NCBI GenBank assembly: GCA_964036275.1 | Contig: OZ038438.1 | Location: 2,300,978-2,364,977 of the forward strand | DNA: 64,000 bases | From: Litoditis marina | Lineage: Eukaryota; Nematoda; Chromadorea; Rhabditida; Rhabditidae | Direction: 5' to 3' | In this document: piece after piece, positions 47,670-64,000 of the stretch | Layout: each line of letters starts with the position of its first letter | Numbering within the stretch: position 1 is the first letter of the stretch | Notes under the pieces: generated by a model | Told to the model about the DNA's origin: nothing | The model's input: the letters and a program-made list of their open reading frames with translations, nothing else | Database searches by the model: none | Made by a program: the position numbers and the translations under genes

Positions 47670-47736
47670 ACCAAGCTGTTGGGACCTATACCAAGCTGTT
47701 GGGACCTAGGTCCCAACAGCTTGGTGGGAATGATGG
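47670..47736. repeat. Perfect 36-bp palindrome with adjoining direct copy
   Basis: ACCAAGCTGTTGGGACCT is followed immediately by its exact reverse complement AGGTCCCAACAGCTTGGT. A direct copy of the arm, TACCAAGCTGTTGGGACCTA, lies just before. It is placed about 450 bp upstream of the SRRM1 start. Confidence 0.9.
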
Positions 47737-48899
47737 CAACAAAGGACTAGGGAATATAAAAAGCTACAGTATCTGACGCTACTGATTTAGTGCTCCTTTG
47801 TTGATGTTCCTACTCCCGATTCACTTTTCCAGATATGAACTTGAAGATTACACTTTTCTTTCTTTCAGTATAACTATTTAGTAAAAGCTGATCACGCCGA
47901 AAGCATATTAGTCTCAACCAAGAACCTATCAAATATGCATATATGATCATTCACGTATAGTCGTTTTTATTCCTACTGAGACTCCTACAGTAGGATTTCA
48001 AAACTTCCAAGCCTTGTTTTGTTCACTTACTTTTGATCGGAGAAGTTGAGGATTTTCGTACCTCATTCTCCTTCTCAGGTAGAGATACGAGAGGATCTTC
48101 CATGAACTATATTTTCAGCTTCACAAGAGCCTGTGAACTATATTCACGGCAAATTTCTTCTCGAACCGACTCTTCTCGAAACAAAACCGAACTACTTCTT
48201 TCCCAACCACTTGATTTGGTAAAAACGACCCACTTGCGAGCTCGAACTCCCAGAAAACCGAACCAACTCGAATAAATATTACCTAGTCGACCAACTTTAG
48301 CATTATCTATATCAATTGCTTCGGTTTCACCTTTGTCATCCCAAAGTTGGTTCGGTTTTGAAACGAACCACCTGGTTCAGTAGGAAGTGGTTCGATTTTG
48401 GTTCGTGAAGAGTCGGTTCGGAACGAAGTTCCCCCGTATCCTTTCAGGGTGGAACAACAACTACCACTGTTCTAGATGCTTCTAAACTCATGCGTTTCGG
48501 AAATGTTCTGTGATGAATTGTGAAGAAAGACTAGTCACAATAGTCTCTGGCGTTTACAACTAACTCGAAAATTCTGCACAAGCTAATGTTTTTGATAGTC
48601 TTTCACACCAGTTCATTTGGTCTGAAATGTTCGAGAAATAGACTCTCATCTTCCCATTTTATTTGCCGAGGTGATGTTTCGTTCACACTGACCGATGTCG
48701 CAATTAGAACCGCAACGCCATATTTTCATTAACAAACTACATTTTCGAAAAACAACATTTACAAACATGGACCGAGTATCAATCAACAAAACATCAAAGT
48801 TAAAGAATGTAGTGAGCTCATTTATTTTCAGACATATGAACCCAACTTCTCATTACCCGTAGAAATATCAGGACTGCGCCGATTTTTAAAGATTTTGCA

Positions 48900-49069
48900 G
48901 AGTACGTATGCTAGAAGATCCCGGCACTTTCATCCCATCCTGCGTCTCCTCGAACATACGCTATTTCTCCGCTCTTACATCCCGCCAGGATGAGAGAGAC
49001 GAGAAATAGTGAGGCAGAGCGAGAGACGCAGGATGGGATGGAGATGCCGAGATCTTCTAGCATATGGAC
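48900..49069. mobile_element. Palindromic element, GTACGTATGCTAGAAGATC family
   Basis: Same structure as 27970-28140, with AGTACGTATGCTAGAAGATC at the left and GATCTTCTAGCATATGGACT at the right. Intergenic. Confidence 0.85.
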
Positions 49070-49366
49070 TCAGGTGTTCTGAGTGAGTTGAACGGAAGCA
49101 CTCGGAGAAATAAGTTAGAATAAGGGGGAGGGGGGGTAGAGCTAAATGCTAAGAGATGGGATAACACTTTCGGGATGTTTCAGCATACGTACTGAGTACT
49201 CCACACAAATTAATTTCGTAAGATACGAGGCGTCCCACTTATAACCATTCCTCGGTTGTTCTATCAATTTTTGTACTCAGGGATAGAGAGGCCGATTAGG
49301 AACATCAGGCATACACAGTAATTTAGTTTCGTCTTCCTGAGATTCTAGTTTGATCTCGAGAATTCA

Positions 49367-49551
49367 GGCGCCGTAGCAAAGTCATGAAAGTGGTGAGCTC
49401 AACCTGGTTGAGGACGTAATCACAGTCTGGCCACATAGTTGCCAACTGTCCGTGTTTAAGCATAGTGGGGGTGACCCGAACCTGGGTCAGGTAGTGTCCA
49501 GATAGTTCAACTCGGAGCTGACCTTTTTAGGAGACTTTGCTACGGTGCCAG
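49367..49551. mobile_element. GGCACCGTAGCAAAGTC inverted-repeat element, copy 1
   Basis: Ends GGCGCCGTAGCAAAGTC and GACTTTGCTACGGTGCC are inverted. The interior has CTGGCCACATAGTTGCCAAC. Related copies lie at 49588-49889 and 55131-55309. Confidence 0.8.
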
Positions 49552-49587
49552 ATTAAAATTCGAAAAATATGACATGTATCTAGATCA

Positions 49588-49889
49588 GGCACGGTAGCAA
49601 AGTCTTATGAAAAAACCTTTAAAGTAGGACGATTATGTGGACCAATCTCGTGTCAACGGTCCTTTAAACCGCAATAGAAAAATGTATTGCAGTTTAAAGG
49701 ACTGAACCGTTGCGATTGGACCACATAATCGTCCTTCTTTAAGCTGAACTGTCTGGTCACCACCTCGCCTAAGTTTGGGTCACCTGCACTATGATTATAC
49801 ATACAAAGTTGGCAACAATGTGGTCAGAATGTGATCAGGTCCTCGATTAGGTTGAGCTCACAATTAACATACCTTTGCTACGGTGCCAG
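49588..49889. mobile_element. GGCACCGTAGCAAAGTC element, copy 2, with nested insertion
   Basis: Ends GGCACGGTAGCAAAGTC and TTTGCTACGGTGCC. The interior is in the opposite orientation to copy 1 (GTTGGCAACAATGTGGTCAG). A GGACGATTATGTGG-family element occupies 49620-49741 within it. Confidence 0.8.
49620..49741. mobile_element. GGACGATTATGTGG-family MITE, nested copy
   Basis: Arms AGGACGATTATGTGGACCAA and TT G GACCACATAATCGTCCT are inverted, with the core TTGCAGTTTAAAGGAC in the middle. The nearly full-length foldback is about 120 bp. Sister copies lie at 57100-57216 and 60338-60454, and a decayed one at 6460-6578. Confidence 0.85.
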
Positions 49890-50288
49890 ATTACACGAAA
49901 GATTCGGTCACTTTCTATATCTAGTAAATTATCTGCCTTCCGCACTGTATATTCACGTGTATATTTTATGAACTACATACGACCCTTCAATACGGGAGCA
50001 CAACAGTCGATAAAGTTTCAATAGAAGTTTGTGATATTTGCGAATGCGATAATTTAGTTTTCTGTAAAAACTTCAAGCTCATCAATTCACGGTTACAACG
50101 GAACACTCGCAGTACACAGGTCAAATATTGCAAAAATTCCGATACGTTTAGTCACAGCAGGTTTTCAGAGATCGTACGTGTACTGGACTATCCCGGCAAC
50201 TTGATCCCTTTCTGCGTCTGGTTTCGTGCTGTTTCGCGGTGTCCCGCTGGAAACAGCGGCCGTTTGAGGAGACGCAGCTCGGGATCTG

Positions 50289-50459
50289 AGCACGTATGCT
50301 AGAAGACCCCGGTTCCTTCATCCCATCCTGCGTCTCTCGCTCTGCCTCACTATTTCTTGTCTCTCACATCCCGGCGGGATGTAAGAGTAAAGAAAAAGCG
50401 TATGTTTGAGCAGACGCAGGCTGGGATGAAGGTGCCGGGTTCTTCTAGCCTACGTACTC
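50289..50459. mobile_element. Palindromic element, GTACGTATGCTAG family, beside the Src-like stop
   Basis: Left CACGTATGCTAGAAGACCCC, right GGTTCTTCTAGCCTACGTAC. It ends 30 bp before the Src-like stop codon, so it probably lies in the 3' UTR of that gene on the minus strand. Confidence 0.8.
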
Positions 50460-50488
50460 TGACAGTCGGGATTATGCCGACGAGGGCT

Positions 50489-59519
<9,031 letters not shown>

Positions 59520-60106
59520 GGAGAATGTCAGCAGCAGCTCATGGCAGGTCAAGTGTGAATGGGTGTGGAGGCAGGAAAAAGCAGAGATAGAGATGGAATT
59601 GGAGAGAGAGAAGGATTGCGGCGAGGGGCGTGGTCAGAGGCAATGGAGGTCATCCGTCCGCTCTCTCTCACCTCTTTTTGCGTCTCCTGTGCGCTCTCTT
59701 TCTCGGTCACTTGCTAGCTCGGACAAACAAACTGCCCCGTATCGGAGCGAAACCGAGCTGCTCCTCAAACACACAGACACACACACACATCTTCTGCTTC
59801 TCCTCTCGCGCGAACTGTCGCCTGAACAGATTGAGGCATAATGGATCGCCACAACGACGAGAAACATCACAAAATATAACGAGAAATATAGTCCCCTGAA
59901 ATTTAAACAAAAAGAGAAAAGAATTGTTTCCCTCTTTTTTATGTGCTGAAAAGAGTACACAAATCTCTGAAACTGTTTTTTTTACATGACAACATGTAGA
60001 ATTGTCTTCCAACTGTCTATCAGCACGAAATTCAAACTATAATTCACATTGGGTCTCATCCTTTTTGAATGAATCCAGTGTGAAATATGAGGGGTGAAAC
60101 CTTTGT

Positions 60107-60510
60107 TGTAGTTTGATCTCTATAAAAGTCCTAATTTACGACTCGCAACCAAAAAAGAGTGGGCGACGATTCAGCTAAATAAAACACTTCGGGCTTATGT
60201 CTCGTCTAAGGTATAAAACACTGTATGAGTAATTTTCTTTCAAATTTGACCAATCATATTTTATCCATACATAGTATCTATTGTGAAGTTATAAACTATC
60301 AGTTAAAGTTATTACTTGAGTAATAGATAGTAGCTTAAAGAAGGACGATTATGTGGTCCAATCGCAACGCTTTAGTCCTTAAACCGCAATACATTTTTCA
60401 ATTGCAGTTTAAAGGACCGTTGTCACGGGATTGGTCCACATAATCGTCCTTCTTTAACGGATTTTAGCTGAATCGTCGCCCACTCCAAAAAATAATGAGA
60501 TCAAACTACA
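60107..60510. mobile_element. TGTAGTTTGATCTC inverted-repeat element with nested MITE
   Basis: The left end TGTAGTTTGATCTC and right end GAGATCAAACTACA are exact inverse copies, and an inner pair, AGTGGGCGACGATTCAGCTA and TAGCTGAATCGTCGCCCACT, is also inverted. A GGACGATTATGTGG-family element lies inside at about 60338-60454. Confidence 0.82.
60338..60454. mobile_element. GGACGATTATGTGG-family MITE nested in larger element
   Basis: Starts AAGAAGGACGATTATGTGG and ends CCACATAATCGTCCTTCTT, flanked by TTA/TAA, consistent with a TA or TTAA-type target duplication. The core is TTGCAGTTTAAAGGACCG. Confidence 0.85.
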
Positions 60511-61263
60511 AGCACGGCGGAATAGGTTAACACACACACCGTCCGTATGGTATTGGCCGGCTTCAGAAAGAGCTGCAATAGATTTCCGTTGATTCTGATA
60601 ATATAATGTCGATACTACGCAGTATTTTTGGAAGTGTCAAATTGTTTCAATTTACTAATTCCTATCTATAGCAGCCCCAGAAATTAATTACATACAAAAC
60701 TTACGTTCCTCCAGTAAGAGTTTCACTTATCCAACATAACAGAGAGCATTACTGTTTATTTTTAACATGACAGTATTGTGATGCTGCGGTGTACCAAAAA
60801 CTGTTGCGGGAGTGCGTTTCATGATCACAAAGCGTAAGCGTCTAGGCCAACCACCGAAACAAATAAATTCCATCGACTAAACAGATAAACAGAAACCGTT
60901 TTATTGAATCAGTAACAAATCACGAGAGTAACAATAAGGATACAACGCACTAGGCAGACATGTGCCAGAACTAGTACGAGTACGAAAACAATTGAGGATA
61001 GAACGCGTAGACAGAACAATAGAAATAACAACCATTTACGAAAAAAGGCAATATGCACAACTCTTGAAGAAGACCGAAAACATATTATACAACTAATAGG
61101 TGCGAATACGTGGAGTAGTGAACACTATCCAGGCTTAAAATTCCCAAAAAAAGTTCATACTATGGTTATTTTCGTGAGAGCTGGGATTCAATTTAAAGCG
61201 AGGATAGAATACAGCACAATGTATGCCGCAAATATTGATCGCGATAGTAACACGGTGATTGCA

Positions 61264-62407
61264 TTAATTGGTCTCCATTTCTTGCTGCTGTTTGGCCTTC
61301 TGCGTTTGCTTCTGTTTAGCGCCAACGCGATTGGCAGTAGGAGCCCGGATGAGATGCAATTTGGTCTCCGCCTTCTTGATCATTCCTGCCTTCTTGACCA
61401 CCTTTCCGGGCTGTAGTGACTTACGGATCAGGTTGGAATACCTGAAAAGTCGTAAATATAAATCATAGGAAAATCAAGTGATTGTCGCAGCCTTGAAATA
61501 ATAGCGCAATTATAGCATTTTTGAAACAATAGTGCACTTTCAGTAAACGCTGTCACAAAACCAGAAGTTCATTGCCAGTTCATGAAAAACACGGAAGAGT
61601 AAAATAAGGTCGGGTGTGAAAAGCTATGTTTCTTGGAAAGATCAATTATGTGTTCAGATGAAAAAGGCGTTGTGAACAGTGGACAATTCACTGATTAAAA
61701 TGTTTCGGGGCGATTTGAAGCACGATCTTGACTCAAACCCACACGCCACAAGGAATTCTGAAAACGAAACACACCTCTTCTCTCTGATAGTGGTGATTGT
61801 CTTCATTGCCTTTATGGCATTCTGATACAATTCCCTTTCGTACTTGACAGGTTCATCTCTTCGCTGCTCGAGAAGTTGGGTAACATCGTTGACCAACTCC
61901 TGCAAGAAGATGCATTCCACAAAAGCTCCGTAATAACTTGAAAGCTTGAGCTACTAACATCACAGATGAACTCAGCAGTCGCCTGTCCCAGGTACGTCTT
62001 ATGTCTCGGGACGGTATCCAGAATTACGGTAGAAATGGAGCAGATTCGCATAAATGATTACAAAATAGTAGACTATTATATGCAAATATGCTCCATTTCT
62101 ACCGTAATGCTTGTATCTTGTACCTGGAACGAGCCGTCGCCTGAGAACAGCGTATCCTACTATAACGATTCACGACCAACAAGGAGGAAGCAAAATGTTT
62201 TGAAAATAATTATATTTTTTCGGTTGAGAAACATACACATGCTTGAAATTGTGCGCCAACATAAAAATCTAGGAGTATTTTCGAATAAAAAGGCAGTACA
62301 CATACCTTTCCACGAGCACGGCGAGCTGCCTTGGTCCAACTGAGCTTTCTCGGGTTACGCTTCTTCTTGAAAAGTTTGTTGCAGCGGGAACGGCAAAATC
62401 GGAAAAC
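61264..62407 (-). CDS. rlp-24: Ribosome biogenesis protein RLP24 (RSL24D1), 5' exon missing
   Basis: Placeholder for ribosomal protein L24 in pre-60S particles in the nucleolus. Three phase-consistent exons are visible (62407-62306, 61899-61775, 61441-61264), encoding the last 134 residues. [20 protein letters not shown] carries the two cysteines of the second half of the zinc motif; [20 protein letters not shown] and [11 protein letters not shown] are hallmark RLP24 stretches, distinguishing it from L24 itself. The first visible exon starts at a phase-0 acceptor, and the missing N-terminus (about 27 residues with the first CxxC) was not found before the window end, so it probably lies beyond 64000. 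Confidence 0.93.
61978..62140. mobile_element. Foldback element in RLP24 intron
   Basis: Arms TACGGTAGAAATGGAGCA and TGCTCCATTTCTACCGTA are perfectly inverted around an AT-rich centre. Outer segments CGCCTGTCCCAGGTAC and GTACCTGGAACGAGC...GCCTG are also inverted, giving a total of about 160 bp. Confidence 0.8.
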
Positions 62408-62811
62408 CTAAACAGCAAAATTACTTCACTGCCAGTAACATTTTCAACCAGTGAACAAGTGCTAATTTCAACCTTGCAAATTGATGCATTATATTTATTG
62501 GAAAAAAATCTGTCATAACAAAATTAGCAGTTCCACAAGATTAAATAATTCCAAAATAAAATCTAAGAACCAATTTAAGAGCTATACTTCAGATTCCTCT
62601 ATAACTTGATACTTGAAACAGGTGAATTTCCCCAAATAGTTGTTAGAGCAAGCAAAATTTTGCCAACTTTATATATTATGCTCCTCTGCAAATCAGTGGC
62701 CGTATTCACCAATCCACGGTAAGCTAAAATACCTTCCCGCGGGAAGGTAGAGCACGAAGATAGTGGGGTAATCACTTTAGTTGGGTAACATTAAAAGGGA
62801 CCTACTAATTA

Positions 62812-62880
62812 CCGCACCTACCGCACCGAGGAAATACCGCACCGCGATTTGAAAATACCGCACCGTACCGCACCAGCGCA
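62812..62880 (+). repeat. ACCGCACC repeat cluster
   Basis: ACCGCACC or TACCGCACC occurs at least six times in about 70 bp, in irregular spacing. Confidence 0.85.
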
Positions 62881-63385
62881 AATTTGCGTATTTTTTTCAA
62901 AAAATCCAAAATCTTTATTTTTGCAATCAAAATAGTTTCTAAAGCAGAAATCCCATCCTTTTCATCACTTTAGATACAGAAAATCTGAAAATGATGTTTA
63001 ATGACCGATCACAATGAATTTTTTCCGTTTTCTGCAGAAATAGTGAAAATATTCTGAATCGCGATGTCCCGAGTTTTCGGACGTCCGAACAGTTTTCATT
63101 TTCGGATGTCCGGACAGTTTATTTGTCTAGAGATTCTTTCAGTTCATTCTGCTATTCAACCCTGAAATATTTAGTGGATTTCTGTTTAAAATTGACAATC
63201 ATTGCCAATGAACAAACGAGAACAAATCTCTAACTCTATTGTGGTATCCTCCAAGGGATCAAAATATCTTACCCTGGTAGGAGTAAGTAAAGCGTAATGT
63301 TTTCTATACTCAACTGCAAGTTGGTGACTATATTCATCGAAGCCTGCATCTAAGATAAAAGATATTTTCCGACTGTATCCAGAAA

Positions 63386-63613
63386 GGCCAATTCCATCCA
63401 CAAGGAACCCGGTATTTCGTTAACCCTATCAGTTAACCTTAACCGGGTAACTTGGTTAGCCCTTTTGTTCACCCCTTTGTAACCCTCTTTTACAATGTCT
63501 TTTGGGGGAAATTTGGGGTTAACAAGTGGTTAACAAAAGGGTTAACCAAGTAACCGGGTTAATGGGTAACTGCATAGGGTTAACGAAATTTCAGATTAAA
63601 TAAAGAATTCGCC
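63386..63613. mobile_element. Second palindromic element type, copy 2
   Basis: Matches 3306-3528 across its length, including GGCCAATTCC, CAAGGAACCCGGTATTTCGT, ACAATGTCTTTTGGGG and AATAAAGAATTCGCC. ATCCAGAAA precedes it (63377-63385) and recurs at 63623-63631, nine bases past the expected end, so the right border may include a small extra duplication. Confidence 0.8.
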
Positions 63614-64000
63614 CCCCTCCAGATCCAGAAAGGCTCATTGAGAATAACGGTAATTTGGGTTTTTTTGAAACAACAAAAAGCAAGCCCGGTATAATATGTC
63701 GGACCAACAGAAGAGTAGTGGATCATTACAGAGTTAGCCAGTTCGGATCTCTCAAAACTGTTGTCGTAGCAGCTAGGACTTCGTTTGGAGCAAATCGTCT
63801 GTCGATGCAGAGATCCAGTTCTCATGAACACAGATAGAAGAAAGCATATATCTACGTTTTGAATCACCGTTCAGTTACAAAACGCGAGGTCACGTATACA
63901 TCCTGTCTCATAGTGTTCACATTTATTTGTACTGGATGGAAGCGCTACAAAAACGGCTGTGAAAAATTGAGACAGGTGAGGCCGGCGTTCAATTGTTTTA

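Larger units (their letters stand above)
47231..50488. other. Repeat-rich intergenic region, Src-like to SRRM1
   Basis: 3.3 kb with no supported gene. It contains a perfect 36-bp palindrome near 47717, two copies of the GTACGTATGCTAG palindromic family, two copies of the GGCACCGTAGCAAAGTC family (one carrying a nested insertion), and repeats of TTGGTTCG near 48340-48425. The Src-like 3' UTR probably overlaps the right edge. Confidence 0.7.
59520..61263. other. RLP24 to Src-like intergenic region
   Basis: 1.7 kb that should hold the Src-like promoter and the RLP24 3' UTR. No gene was found. The part near 59600-59800 is rich in GA/CT and CACA repeats. A 404-bp inverted-repeat element with a nested MITE occupies 60107-60510. 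Confidence 0.55.
62408..64000. other. RLP24 intron 1 or upstream region
   Basis: No RLP24 first exon was found. Contents: a CCGTATTCACCAAT fragment (62697-62760), an ACCGCACC cluster (62812-62880), a CGGACGTCCGAACAG / CGGATGTCCGGACAG repeat near 63078-63118, and a palindromic element (63386-63613). Confidence 0.55.

Noticed and set aside
63186..63401. Minus-strand 71-codon ORF as the RLP24 first exon
   Set aside because: It lacks the CxxC zinc-finger half and the YPGHG motif expected of RLP24.

Overview
The window is animal nuclear DNA and almost certainly comes from a nematode. Genes are split into many small exons. Most introns end in the worm-type acceptor TTTTCAG, and nine gene starts sit 0-17 bases after a 3' splice acceptor with no upstream coding exon, as expected of spliced-leader trans-splicing. 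The Src kinase and PEN-2 proteins resemble the Caenorhabditis elegans SRC-2 and PEN-2 proteins more than vertebrate ones (recognised from memory, no search run). I cannot name the species.

I rebuilt each gene by chaining exons with GT/AG boundaries and matching reading phase. Twelve of thirteen genes lie on the minus strand. From right to left they are: RLP24 (5' exon beyond the window), a Src-family kinase like SRC-2, the splicing factor SRRM1/RSR-1, TMEM242, PIG-L (GPI-anchor deacetylase), a REC114-like meiotic protein, the gamma-secretase subunit PEN-2, a tamalin/CYTIP-like PDZ protein, the mitochondrial protein LETMD1, the N-terminal acetyltransferase NAA60, then (after one plus-strand gene) TAF5 and the AP-3 beta subunit. 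The plus-strand gene (20364-22498) encodes a 316-residue protein I do not recognise; part of it faintly recalls the Ski/Sno/Dac fold.

Most genes are household functions in unrelated pathways (vesicle coats, TFIID, GPI anchors, ribosome assembly, splicing). Their close same-strand spacing (about 0.3-0.75 kb between several neighbours) and near-zero 5' UTRs suggest at least some polycistronic transcription. The most striking arrangement is TMEM242-PIGL, where the stop of the first gene and the start of the second share the four bases ATGA.

Introns and intergenic DNA are full of small non-coding repeats: a palindromic family with 9-bp target duplications (GGTAACC-rich), at least five other inverted-repeat families, and tRNA-derived SINE-like copies. 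Several are nested. One palindromic insertion duplicated a splice acceptor of the AP-3 beta gene. No rRNA genes, CRISPR arrays, viral genes or bacterial features were seen.
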